Position numbers and translations under genes: made by a program
Shown: one piece after another, positions 18,846 through 27,396 of the stretch
Layout: each line of letters opens with the position of its first letter
How positions within the stretch are numbered: the first letter of the stretch is position 1
Notes under the pieces: model-generated
Told to the model about the DNA's origin: nothing
Seen by the model: only the letters and a program-made list of their open reading frames with translations
Database searches by the model: none
NCBI RefSeq assembly: GCF_001854805.1
Contig: NZ_MBLO01000267.1
Location: 37,641 to 101,640 of the forward strand
Direction of reading: 5' to 3'
Length of the DNA stretch: 64,000 nucleotides
DNA from: Pseudofrankia coriaricola
GTDB lineage: Bacteria; Actinomycetota; Actinomycetes; Frankiales; Frankiaceae

Positions 18846-19703
18846 TCAGTTGCCGAACAATTGCAGGGCACTGAGCCAGATCGCCCACGGGTTCACACGC
18901 TCGGGGTAGCGCTGCTTCATCGCGTGGAAGAAATCGACGGGGTTCGTGGACTGCTCGATGACGACAGCGCCGGCGTCGAGATAGCGCCGTGTCTCGTCGA
19001 TGTCCGATGCGGGATCTCCGCGTTGCGTATCCTTGTGACTGGCCACCACGAACCGTGGCTCCAGGGCGGCGAGCTTGTCGAGCGCCCGATGCCACGCGTC
19101 CAGGCCGCCGTCGCGGCCCTCTCCGAGGTACTGGTGCACGTTGTTGTAGACGACATCACCGGCGACGACCAGGTCCAGTGAGGGCACGTGCAGCACGCTG
19201 GTGTCGTCGGTGTCGGAGTGGCCGACCTCGTGCGCGACGAGTTCGTGCCCGTCGAGGAGCAGCCCGCCGGCCGGGAACACGGAACCCTGGACAGTCACCG
19301 GAGGCTCGGGAAGCGCGTCGCCGAAGATGCTCCTGAGCATGTCGGGAAACACTCCACCAGGTGTCTCGCCGGCGATGCGGGCAAGCACCGCGTCGCTCGC
19401 GACAACCGTCACGTCCGGGAATCGGCGGAGCAGGTAGCTCGTCGTCGCGAAGTGGTCGAAGTGAGCGTGGGTGAGATAAATGTAGCGCAGCGCCACATCG
19501 TGGCTTTCCACCCATTTGATGAGCGTGTCGGCCTGCTCGCGGGTGAGCGGCGGGTCGGTCAGCAGCGCCTCGCTCTTCCCGTAGATGAGCGCGTGGGACA
19601 GCGATGACCAGAGCGACGGCCCGTCGTCCGGCCGTGGTGGAGTCGCAACCGGCACCATGTCCGAGACGAAGACCTCATAGCGAAGATCGGTTGTGCTGCT
19701 CAT
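18846..19703 (-). CDS. MBL-fold metallo-hydrolase
   Basis: A 285-residue metallo-beta-lactamase-fold hydrolase. The metal motif THAHFDH is at about residues 88-94, the second ligand His in EVGHSDTDDTS, the bridging Asp in LVVAGDVVYNNVH and the last His in VASHKD. It would hydrolyse an ester or thioester-type bond with two zinc or iron ions; the substrate is unknown. The ATG at 19703 overlaps the stop of a small frame upstream (ATGA), suggesting translational coupling. Its 3' end abuts the strong hairpin at 18775-18828. Confidence 0.88.
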   Translation of the reverse strand: MSSTTDLRYEVFVSDMVPVATPPRPDDGPSLWSSLSHALIYGKSEALLTDPPLTREQADTLIKWVESHDVALRYIYLTHAHFDHFATTSYLLRRFPDVTVVASDAVLARIAGETPGGVFPDMLRSIFGDALPEPPVTVQGSVFPAGGLLLDGHELVAHEVGHSDTDDTSVLHVPSLDLVVAGDVVYNNVHQYLGEGRDGGLDAWHRALDKLAALEPRFVVASHKDTQRGDPASDIDETRRYLDAGAVVIEQSTNPVDFFHAMKQRYPERVNPWAIWLSALQLFGN

Positions 19704-19882
19704 CGGGTTTCCGCCCGTCCGCCGGCCGCCGCGAGGTTCTCCCACCGCGGGACATGCTTGCCGTACTCGCTGCTGGCGAAATGCATCGCGGCACAGGCCT
19801 CGACCACGCCGCTCGCTGCGGATGCGGGCGCATTGCCCGTCCGCCGTAGGCCGGCGTTCCCGCTGTTCGGATAGCTGATCAC
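19700..19882 (-). CDS. Small ORF coupled to MBL hydrolase, unknown
   Basis: A 60-residue frame starting at GTG (19882), with GAAGGG about 8 nt upstream and its stop overlapping the hydrolase ATG by 4 bp. The C-terminal half (AAMHFASSEYGKH, then VPRWENLAAAGG) looks protein-like but I do not recognise a family. It may be a leader or small protein, or the 3' end of a truncated enzyme gene. The coding case rests on ribosome site, coupling and position only. Confidence 0.3.
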   Translation of the reverse strand: MISYPNSGNAGLRRTGNAPASAASGVVEACAAMHFASSEYGKHVPRWENLAAAGGRAETR

Positions 19883-19907
19883 AGTCGATCCCTTCAGTCG
19901 TCATGAA

Positions 19908-20349
19908 GTTCCGGTGTCTGTCGCCGGAACCCTGAGCACGTCGTCGTCAGAACATGGTGTTGCCGTTGGCGGAACTCTCCGGCACCTCCTGCACGGCGTC
20001 CCAGTGCTCGACGATCCTTCCGTCCCGCACCCGGAAGAGGTCCACGACGGCCTGGCCACGCGTGCCCGGCGTGTCGACGTAGTTGCTGTGAACGGCCACC
20101 AAGTCACCCTCGGCGACGATCCGCTTCGGGATGATCTGCAGCTGCGGGAACTGTGTGAAGTAGGCGCCCAGCCCGGTCTTCACACCTGCCACGCCGTCGG
20201 GGATGTTCGGATTGTGCTGGTCATACTCGGGGCCCACGTACGCGTCGATGGCGGACAGGTCCTTCGTCACCAGGAGCCGGTCGACGAACGCGGTGACCAG
20301 CTTCTTGTTGTACGCGGTGAGCCACGCCGGACCCGGCGCCTCGGTCCGC
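19908..20349. repeat. 442-bp perfect direct repeat, copy 1
   Basis: Identical base for base to 29458-29899, 9550 bp away and in the same orientation. It covers the last part of the terminator hairpin and the C-terminal SnoaL domain of the gene at 19947-20906. At its left edge only the inner half of the hairpin arm (GTTCCGG) is kept, so the duplication break fell inside the terminator. Confidence 0.95.
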
Positions 20350-20906
20350 GGCCGACTGACCGTGGAGAACATGTCGTTGCCGTTGGCCGTGGTCGCCGGC
20401 ACCGCCTGCAGCACATCCCAGTGCTCGGCGATCTTCCCACCCTGGAAACGGAAGATGTCGAACGCGGCAACCCCGCGGGTGCCAGGGGCCAGGACGATGT
20501 TGGAGTGCACGAGCACCAGGTCGCCCTCGGAGATGACCCGCTTGATGTCGTACGCGAGGTCCGGGTACTGCTGGCGCTGGATGGCACCGAAGTACTTGAG
20601 AGCCTCGGAGCCGTCGGGGGCCAGCGGGTTGTGCTGGATGTAGTCCGGCCGTACGAAACGGTCGACGACGGATGTGTCGCCCCGCTCGAAGACACCCTTG
20701 AGAAGCTGGACGGCGACCGCCTTCTGGTAGCCGAGCCGGGCGCTCCCGCCGTATCGGACGCCGAGGGCCTCCGCCGCTCGATCGTGGCCGGGAGCTTTGG
20801 GGTGGGCGGCGGAAGCAGCGGCGGGCACGGCAGCGGCACCGGCGAGAGCGACGCCCATGAGTGCGGCGGCGAAGGTACGGCGGCGGGCGGATGCGGTGGT
20901 GTTCAC
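19947..20906 (-). CDS. Secreted protein with two SnoaL-like domains
   Basis: A 319-residue protein with two tandem SnoaL/NTF2-like domains (about residues 45-175 and 190-319). Each contains the paired pattern Y-x-QHNP and GKIAEHWD or GRIVEHWD. The N-terminus (NTTASARRRTFAAAL, then MGVALAGAAAVPAAASA) is an export signal with an arginine cluster, possibly Tat. The frame is open far upstream, but the GTG at 20906 after GGAGAAGAG begins exactly at the signal peptide. The same double domain is fused behind an oxidoreductase in the copies at 21563 and 27397. SnoaL-like domains often bind or isomerise small hydrophobic or polyketide-like compounds; the activity here is unknown. Confidence 0.85.
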   Translation of the reverse strand: MNTTASARRRTFAAALMGVALAGAAAVPAAASAAHPKAPGHDRAAEALGVRYGGSARLGYQKAVAVQLLKGVFERGDTSVVDRFVRPDYIQHNPLAPDGSEALKYFGAIQRQQYPDLAYDIKRVISEGDLVLVHSNIVLAPGTRGVAAFDIFRFQGGKIAEHWDVLQAVPATTANGNDMFSTVSRPRTEAPGPAWLTAYNKKLVTAFVDRLLVTKDLSAIDAYVGPEYDQHNPNIPDGVAGVKTGLGAYFTQFPQLQIIPKRIVAEGDLVAVHSNYVDTPGTRGQAVVDLFRVRDGRIVEHWDAVQEVPESSANGNTMF

Positions 20907-21012
20907 GGGGCTCTTCTCCGGACTCGGGGATCGAAGGTGTGCTGATCGGTGGGCCGCCTGGTGACGGTGTTCGTCATGTGTCGAGCGTGGCTGCCGCCGC
21001 CGCGCACCACAA

Positions 21013-21026
21013 TGGCACGAATGCCA
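21013..21026. promoter_or_regulatory. Palindrome TGGCA-N4-TGCCA, copy A
   Basis: TGGCACGAATGCCA, a perfect 5-bp inverted repeat with a 4-bp spacer, between the SnoaL gene and the start of a truncated glxA-like gene. The same palindrome stands at the equivalent place in the two other copies of the module (23340, 29185). Candidate operator for the GlxA-type regulator. Confidence 0.6.
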
Positions 21027-21046
21027 ACTTTCGACGGGATCACGCC

Positions 21047-21148
21047 ATGGCGCACCTTCACCGAGTCGTCGTTCTGGCCATCGGCCGGGTGCACCCCTTC
21101 GAACCGGGCATCCCCAGCCGGGTCTTCGGAGCCGCGGACGGCCGCTAA
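21047..21148 (+). pseudogene. GlxA-type regulator, 5' remnant
   Basis: ATG at 21047 opens 33 codons (MAHLHRVVVLAIGRVHP, then RVFGAADGR) that match the start of the intact GlxA regulator at 23374 before a TAA stop. Everything after the DJ-1/PfpI first strand is missing. On the other strand nearby, the codons MTNTVT at 20977 are all that is left of the oxidoreductase start seen in the sister copies. Both ends show that this is a decayed third copy of the module. Confidence 0.75.
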
Positions 21149-21562
21149 ATGATGAACCGGCGCACCGCCACGGCCGGGGAATGGCCTCCGCCCCACAGCA
21201 CGCGCCCGCCCACGCCGCAAGGAGCCCTTCATCACCATGAACGAAGTGACGGGTGAACTCAGCGCCGCCTGACCAGGTAGTGAGAGGGCTGCGGGGTGGC
21301 GGGATGCCACGAGCAGCGCGCCCTGGACGGAGAAGACGGCCGCCAGGGTTCGCGACACCGTGACGGGGCGAAGCACCCGGAGCGGGCCCTACCGGCTCGC
21401 TGCAGCGCACGCAGCGTCTGCAGCGGGCTGGGATACCGGTCGGGTGCACGACACGGGCGTGTTGATGGAAGGTCACTGTGGGCGGGAAGAGTCGAGGACC
21501 TGCTTCACCCGTATGGCCGGCTCAAGGTGCCGTACACGATTCGCGGCGGCCCCCGGCCAGCG
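21149..21562. other. No recognisable gene
   Basis: About 410 bp between the truncated glxA copy and the end of the next SnoaL-containing gene. I found no frame with a family I recognise and no clear hairpin. It probably holds decayed sequence left by the module duplication. Confidence 0.4.
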
Positions 21563-23304
21563 TCAGAACATCGTGTTGTCGTTGGCGGCGCTCTCCGGCA
21601 TGCCCTGCGAGGCGTCCCAGTGCTCGACGATCTTGCCGTCCCGTACCCGGAAGAGGTCGAGGGCCGCCCGGCCGCGCTCGCCCGGCGTGTCGATGTAGTG
21701 GCTGTGCACGGCGACCAGATCCCCCTCGGCGATGACCCGCTTCGGGACCACGCTCAGCTGCGGGAACTGCTCGAAGTACGCGCCCAGCCCGGCCTTCAGA
21801 CCGGCCACGCCGTCGGGGATGGTCGGGCTGTGTTCGTGGTACTCGGCGCCGACGTACGTGTCGATCGCGGCCAGGTCCTTGCGGACCAGGAGCTCGTCGA
21901 GGAACGCGGTGACCAGCTTCTTGTGGTAAGCGGTGAACCACCGCTGACCCGACGCCTCGGTCCGCGGCCGGCTGAGGGTGGCGAACATGTCATTGCCGTT
22001 CGCGGTGGTCGCGGGTACCTCCTGCAGGATGTCCCAGTGCTCGGCGATCTTCCCGTCCTGGAAACGGAAGATGTCGAATACGGCCATACCCGGGGTGCCC
22101 GGCACGAGGACGCTGCGCGAGTGCAGCAGCACCAGGTCGCCGTCGGAGATGGCCCGTCGGGGGGTGAAGGTGGCGGCCGGGAACTGCTGGCGCATGGTGG
22201 AGCTGAAGAACTTGAGGGCGTCGGGGCCGTCGGGCGCCAGGGGGTTGTGCTGGATGTAGTCGGGCCGCACAAGTCGGTCGACGATGGCCGTGTCGCCGCG
22301 CTCGAACACGTCCTGCAGGGCCTGGCCGGCGATCTGCGCCTTTCCGCCCTCCCGTACGGTCAGCACGATCTTGCCGGTGGTGCGGCCGGTCTCGCCGAGG
22401 GCGTGCGCCTTGGCCGCCTCGGCGAGGGGGAAGGTGGCCTCGATATGGGCGCGCAGCGCACCGGTCTCGGCGAGAGCGGCGATGGCCTGCATGCCGGCCT
22501 GGTCGGCCTCGACGATCAACGACTCGTAGCGGATACCCCGCTCCGCGATCGCCGCCAACTCGGCGGCGTCGACGGGCACCGGCAGGATCGAGACCAGGGT
22601 GCCACCCGGACGCAGCACGGCCAGCGAGCGGGCGCGGGCGGCAGCGTCACGCGAGATCGAGTCGAGGACCACGTCGATGTCGCTGACGGCCTCGGCGAAG
22701 TCGACGCTGTGATAGTCGATCACCTCGTCCACACCCAGCGACCGCAGGAAGTCGCGTTTGGCGGCGCTGGCGGTGCCGATCACGTACGCGCCGCGGGACT
22801 TGGCGATCTGCACGGCGAGGTGACCCACGCCGCCGGCCGCCGCGTGGATCAGCACCCGCTGCCCGGTACGGACGCCGGCGGTGTCGACCAAAGCCTGGTA
22901 CGCGGTGAGCGCGGCCAGCGGCAAAGCCCCGACCTGGACGTGGTCGATACCGGCGGGCTTGTGCGCGAACACGCGGGCGGGTGCGGTCACATACTCGGCG
23001 TGCGCACCGACCCCGCCCGGGTAGGGCAGCATCCCGAAGACCTCGTCACCGGGCTTGAACAGGGTGACCCCCATGCCGACCGCCTCGACAACGCCGGACA
23101 CGTGCCAGCCCAGCACGAGCGGCATCCGGGCGATGGTCAGCACCTGGGCGCGGTTCCACCAGTCGGGTTGACCCCGGCCGCGTGGACGGCGACGAGGATC
23201 TCACTCATCCCCGGCACCGGTTTGGGAACGTGGACCTCCTGCAGCACTTCGGGGGTTCCGTAGGTGTCCTGGCTGATGGCCCGCATGGTCTCGGTGTTCG
23301 TCAT
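21563..23304 (-). pseudogene. Oxidoreductase-SnoaL-SnoaL fusion, frameshifted (copy B)
   Basis: Same architecture as the intact copy at 27397-29148: a quinone-oxidoreductase-type MDR domain (AAGGVGHLAVQIAKSRG, VIDYHSVDFAEAV), then two SnoaL domains. The start codon at 23304 (MTNTETMRAI) reads through HAAGVNPT and then loses frame near 23163-23168; the rest continues one frame over (LTIARMPLVLGWHVSG). Compared with copy C, 4 bases are missing where copy C has TCGGTCGG, so loss of one repeat unit by slippage explains it. The downstream part could still be translated from the ATG at 23143, lacking the first MDR strands. Confidence 0.8.
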
Positions 23305-23339
23305 GCGTCCAGCCTGATCGCCGCCACCGTCCCCTACAA

Positions 23340-23353
23340 TGGCATGATTGCCA
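23340..23353. promoter_or_regulatory. Palindrome TGGCA-N4-TGCCA, copy B
   Basis: TGGCATGATTGCCA between the fusion gene (start 23304, minus) and the glxA-like gene (start 23374, plus). At 35 bp from one start and 20 bp from the other it could repress or activate both. Conserved in three module copies. Confidence 0.6.
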
Positions 23354-23373
23354 CCTTTCGACGGGATCCCGCC

Positions 23374-24324
23374 ATGGCCAACGCGCACCGAGTCGTCGTC
23401 CTCGCCACCCACGGGGTGTACCCCTTCGACCTGGGCATCCCGCAACGGGTCTTCGGCGCCGCCGACGGCCGCTACGAGGTCCTGACCTGCACCACCGACG
23501 GCCGCCCGGTCCGCACCAACGCCGACTTCTCGATCACCGTCGAACACGGCCCGGAGGCCTTGCGCACCGCCGACACCGTCATCATCCCGCCCTTCGGCAC
23601 CACCGACTTCAACCGTCAGACACCGGCCGACGTGGCCCAGGCCCTCGCGTACGTGTCCCCCGGCACGCGGATCGTGTCGATCTGCACCGGCGCCTTCGTG
23701 CTCGCCGCCGCGGGACTACTCGACGGACGGCGAGCCACCACACACTGGATTGCCACGGACGTCTTCCGTGACTGGTACCCGCAGGTGGAACTCGACCCGA
23801 ACGTGCTGTTCGTCGACGAGGGCGACGTGCTCACCTCGGCCGGCGCCGCCTCCGGCATCGATGTCTGCCTGCATCTGGTGCGCAAGGACCATGGCAGCGA
23901 GGTCGCCAACCACGTGGCCCGCATGTGCGTCGTCCCGCCGTGGCGCGACGGCGGGCAGGCGCAGTACATCGAGCGTCCGGTCCCCGACGCCGCGGCGAAC
24001 GGAACGTCCGCCGCCCGGCACTGGGCGCTGCAGCACCTGCACCTGCCGCTGACCCTGAGCGACCTCGCCGAGCACTCCCACATGAGCCTGCGCACCTTCG
24101 CCCGCCGCTTCAACGAGGAAGTCGGCATGAGCCCCGGACGCTGGCTCATCCAGCAACGCATCGACCGGGCACGGCACCTCCTGGAATCCACCGATCTCGC
24201 GGTCGACGACATCGCCGGACGCGTCGGCTTCACCGGCGGCACCTCGCTACGCGAACACCTGCACGCCGCCATCGGCGTCTCACCACTGGCCTACCGGCGC
24301 ACCTTCCGAGGTGCCCTGGTATAG
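23374..24324 (+). CDS. GlxA-family AraC-type regulator
   Basis: A 316-residue regulator with an N-terminal DJ-1/PfpI-like domain (HRVVVLATHGVYPFDLGIPQ at the start; ICTGAFVLAAAGLLDGRRAT around the nucleophile-elbow Cys) and a C-terminal AraC double helix-turn-helix (SDLAEHSHMSLRTFARRF and VDDIAGRVGFTGGTSLREH). It is intact. Start at 23374 is preferred because homologues begin at this point; an ATG at 23344 is also in frame but would overlap the palindrome. Divergent from the fusion gene and close to TGGCA-N4-TGCCA, it probably controls that gene, and could also act on the copies at 21013 and 29185. Confidence 0.9.
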   Translation: MANAHRVVVLATHGVYPFDLGIPQRVFGAADGRYEVLTCTTDGRPVRTNADFSITVEHGPEALRTADTVIIPPFGTTDFNRQTPADVAQALAYVSPGTRIVSICTGAFVLAAAGLLDGRRATTHWIATDVFRDWYPQVELDPNVLFVDEGDVLTSAGAASGIDVCLHLVRKDHGSEVANHVARMCVVPPWRDGGQAQYIERPVPDAAANGTSAARHWALQHLHLPLTLSDLAEHSHMSLRTFARRFNEEVGMSPGRWLIQQRIDRARHLLESTDLAVDDIAGRVGFTGGTSLREHLHAAIGVSPLAYRRTFRGALV

Positions 24325-24720
24325 CACCGGCGACCGAACGGTCTGGTGCCCTACGCCGGCCTTCGGCGCCGACAGCGTGAGGACGCTCTGGGTGGCCCTG
24401 ATCGAGGACCCCGTCAGCGAGTTGGCGATCGGCCAGGGCGCGGGACAGTTGCAACGTCGCGACCAGAAGGGCGTAGCGCTGAGCGTCTGCACGCACGCCG
24501 ACCGCGGATCGTGAGGTGCCACCCGGGCGGCGACGTCGTCGATGAGAGCCAGCACGCCGTCGGTGTACGCGCGCCTGGTCGGGTCCGCGCAGCAGGCGAT
24601 CCCATCGAACAGGGTCGGTGGGTCTGCGGCGAAACGGCACCTGGAGCCGCACACCAACGTGCCCGCGGGCAGATTCTCGTGCACAACTCCCTTCCGCTCC
24701 TCGGCGAATGTTGTCGCCGA
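24305..24720 (-). pseudogene. TetR-family regulator remnant
   Basis: Minus-strand sequence in two frames matches the C-terminal half of the TetR gene that follows at 24885. One frame gives AYTDGVLALIDDVAARVAP and HDPRSAC, the other LLVATLQLSRALADRQLADG; compare AYTDGARAIVDEIAVRLAP and TLQLSRALSDQSFADE in the intact gene. No DNA-binding domain remains. A frameshifted and truncated paralogue in the opposite direction. Confidence 0.7.
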
Positions 24721-24811
24721 CCCGAACCGATCAGCGACGGACGACGTGGCAGCCCGACAGCAGAATGCTGCTGGGGTTGATCTCCTTGTGCGCCACGCCG
24801 CGCCCACCATT

Positions 24812-24827
24812 ATATTACGTACATCAT
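24812..24827. promoter_or_regulatory. AT-rich promoter/operator of tetR
   Basis: A short AT-rich island (ATATTACGTACATCAT) in otherwise GC-rich DNA, 57 bp before the TetR start. It contains the palindrome TACGTA. It probably combines the promoter -10 region and an autoregulatory operator. Related sequences with ATTACG are at 25738 and 35462. Confidence 0.35.
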
Positions 24828-24884
24828 GCCATCGGCGTATGCTGGATACGGGCATGGCTGTGAAGAGTAGATGGAGGAGTCCCG

Positions 24885-25457
24885 GTGGCGCGTTACGACA
24901 AGGAGCACAAGCAGGCGACGCGGCAGCGGATCCTCGACACGGCCGGCCATCGGTTCAAGACCGACGGCATCGACGGCTCCGGCGTGGCCACGTTGATGGC
25001 GGACGCGGGGTTGACCAACGGCGCGTTTTACGCCCATTTCTCGTCCAAGGACGACCTGGTCGCCAACGTCGTGGCCGACCAGTTGGGTACCCAGGTCGAG
25101 GGGTTCGGCGCACTGGCGCCCGGCCGGGCGGGGCTGGAGGAGTTTCTGCGTGAGTACCTGTCGCCGCAGCATCGCGACAACCCCGGCGCCGGATGCCCCT
25201 CCGCGGCCCTGCTCGACGAGATCGGGCGCTGCCCGGCCGCGACCAAGGACGCCTACACCGACGGTGCGCGGGCCATCGTGGACGAGATCGCCGTCCGCCT
25301 GGCTCCCGAGGATCCGCAGTCCGCGCGCGGGAAAGCGCTCGGGCTGTACACAATGGCGGTGGGGACGCTGCAGCTGTCCCGGGCCTTGTCCGACCAGAGC
25401 TTCGCCGACGAGGTCCTCGAGCACGGCATCGAGAACGCCCTCGTATTCCTTCGCTGA
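24885..25457 (+). CDS. TetR-family transcriptional regulator
   Basis: A 190-residue TetR regulator. The DNA-binding domain is typical (RQRILDTAGHRFKTDG, then LMADAGLTNGAFYAHFSSKDDLV at about residues 35-57). The C-terminal domain resembles AcrR/YcdC-type regulators (GCPSAALLDEIGRCPA, TLQLSRALSDQSFADEVL). GTG start at 24885 after GGAGGAG. It faces the remnant of an alpha/beta-hydrolase gene, so its original target may have been that gene; the intact hydrolase lies at 33981. Confidence 0.92.
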   Translation: MARYDKEHKQATRQRILDTAGHRFKTDGIDGSGVATLMADAGLTNGAFYAHFSSKDDLVANVVADQLGTQVEGFGALAPGRAGLEEFLREYLSPQHRDNPGAGCPSAALLDEIGRCPAATKDAYTDGARAIVDEIAVRLAPEDPQSARGKALGLYTMAVGTLQLSRALSDQSFADEVLEHGIENALVFLR

Positions 25458-25522
25458 GCAGCACCTGAGGCGTTCCACGGCACGGCCCCCTCGACCGCGA
25501 CGGGGCCGATTCCCTTGCGGTG

Positions 25523-25715
25523 CTACCGCTGGAGGAATGCGAGGGCCTTGGCGACGAACTGCCCGTGAAACTGGAAGATGCCACTGTGCCGGCGTCGGGG
25601 TACATCACCAGGTCGCTGGCCGGCAGGCACCGGGCCAAGTCGACCGAGTTCGTCGTCGGCACCATCCGGTCGCTCTCGCCGCTGGCGCGAGCACGGGCTG
25701 GTGGATGACGGAGAG
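25523..25715 (-). pseudogene. Alpha/beta hydrolase, 3' remnant
   Basis: The last 60 or so codons of a hydrolase related to the intact gene at 33981-34850, split over two frames: one gives DRMVPTTNSVDLARCLPAS and LVMYPDAG, the other SGIFQFHGQFVAKALAFLQR. Same stop position and nearly the same wording as the intact protein. The similarity ends abruptly near 25715, where unrelated AT-rich sequence begins. Confidence 0.8.
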
Positions 25716-25963
25716 GTCCTTCGAAGGAACATTAGATTATGATCGTAACTGCCATGGTCGCCGCCGCGCAGGGGTACGGCGGCGAGTTCGAGGATCGCTT
25801 CGTGTTCGCGATCCTGCGCTCCGCCACCTTCGAGGTCGAGCGCGACGAGAGCGGCGTCGTACCACGGAGGCGCTATCACGATGGCAGTCTCGCGCGCCGT
25901 GCGGTCAGGCATCCGCCCACCGCGCCGCACACTCCCCCAGCTCATCGCCTCGACGTCCGTCCG

Positions 25964-26430
25964 TCAGCCGTCGGCCGGCCCCGACTGACTGCCGGTGATG
26001 TTCCATCCGTGGACAGCGAAGTTCCGGCTCGTTGCGTACAACTCAACGCCGAGCCGCGTGTACGGGTAGGTGTTATCGGGAAGCGCCCCCATCGGGAACC
26101 ATGCGATGCGGGAACACTTGTGCGGTTCGGCGTTGACCGGCTCGCCATCCCAGCGCTGCGGCAGAAAGAACAAGCCCAGTCTTCCCTCCCCGTGCTCGTT
26201 CCGGAAATGCACCGTCGAAACGAGGGTGAGCGACGCCGGGTCCAGGCGAAGGCCGACCTCCTCGCGGGCCTCACGGCACAGCGCGGCAGCGGCATCCTCC
26301 CCAGCTTCGAGTTTGCCGAAGGGAGGTTGAACCAGCCGTCGGCGACTATCTGGACCTGACGGGGCACTGTCAGACACGCCCGCCACGCGCGACTCCGCGC
26401 CCCTTCTGCTCCGTAGCTAACAGTACGTTG
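25964..26430 (-). pseudogene. Nudix hydrolase, frameshifted
   Basis: The frame ending at 25964 holds a complete Nudix box, GKLEAGEDAAAALCREAREE followed by VGL, plus the usual C-terminal half (VSTVHFRNEHGEGRLGLFF). The expected segment just before it, CLTVPRQVQIVADGWFNLP, lies in a neighbouring frame and joins the box at a CCC run near 26325, where one base seems lost. Nudix enzymes hydrolyse nucleoside-diphosphate-linked compounds. A shortened protein could start at the GTG at 26386 but would lack the first strands. Confidence 0.65.
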
Positions 26431-26456
26431 CTGACCACTGTTCACGACGGGGAGCG

Positions 26457-27358
26457 ATGGGAGACCGGTGGGTGCGGGTTCGGCGAGTGGTCGGGTGCGG
26501 TGCCCGGCGGGAGACATACACGGTCGTCGGCGATGACGGCCACGTGGTCGAGCCGGTGGATGACTTCCTGGCGATGTGCACGGACCGGGAGTACTCCCCG
26601 AACACGATCCGGGCCCGCGCGCACGATCTGGTGCTGTGGCTGCGGTTTCTGGCGGCTGTCCACGTCGAGCTGTCGGCCGTGTCCGCGGAGCACGTTGACC
26701 AGTTCGCCGGCTGGCTGCGGCGGCCGGTCGACGCGGGCAGACTGGTGGCCGCAGATTCGGTGTTCCCGGTCCGGGAGGCGACGACGGTCAACCGGGCGCT
26801 CGACAGCGTTTATATGTTCTACGAGTTTCTGGCCCGGCGCGGCGTCAAGGTCGCCGCCCAGCTGGTAGTGGTGCGCCGCCGGGTCGGCGGTGAGGATCGC
26901 AGCTTCCTGGCTGGTATCGCTCCGGGCACCTCGGCGGTTCGCCCGACGAAACTGAAGACGGTCAAACGTCGTCCGGCAACGTTGACCGACGGACAGGTGC
27001 AGGCTGTTCTGGACGGCTGCGTGCGGCTGCGGGACCGGTTCCTGATGGCGCTGATGTTCGAGACCGGCTGTCGGATCGGGCAGGCGCTGGTGCTGCGCCA
27101 CGAGGACATCGACACCGATCGGCGGTCGATAGTCCTGCTGCCGCGGGAGGACAACGTGAACCGGGCGCGGGGGAAGAACCGCGAGTCCAAGGAGATCCCG
27201 GTCCGCCGTTCCCTGTGCGATCTCTACGTGGACTATCTGTTCGCCGAGTACGGGGAGTTGGAGTCGGACTATGTGTTCGCGAACCTGTGGGGACGGGCCG
27301 GTCGGGGCGCCGATGTGTACTGAGGAACTGGAGGTGAAGATCAGTTGCAGGCGCTGAC
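26457..27358 (+). pseudogene. Tyrosine recombinase/integrase, truncated
   Basis: A phage- or plasmid-type tyrosine recombinase. The core-binding domain is present (NTIRARAHDLVLWLRFL, TVNRALDSVYMFYEFLARRG) and the catalytic domain begins with the first Arg in FETGCRIGQALVLRHED. The open frame stops at 27323. The expected continuation GAPMCTEELEVKIS is found one frame over from about 27300, so a frameshift is likely. The HxxR and Tyr catalytic boxes are absent; the sequence runs instead into the terminator at 27359. It cannot be active. It marks an old integration event beside the duplicated module. Confidence 0.8.
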
Positions 27359-27390
27359 CAGGGGTCGTAGCGCAACCGCTACGACCCCTG
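27359..27390. terminator. 14-bp hairpin terminator
   Basis: CAGGGGTCGTAGCG (27359-27372) pairs perfectly with 27377-27390 around the loop CAAC. It lies 6 bp beyond the stop of the fusion gene at 27397 and should terminate that minus-strand transcript. Confidence 0.7.
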
Positions 27391-27396
27391 AGGCCG

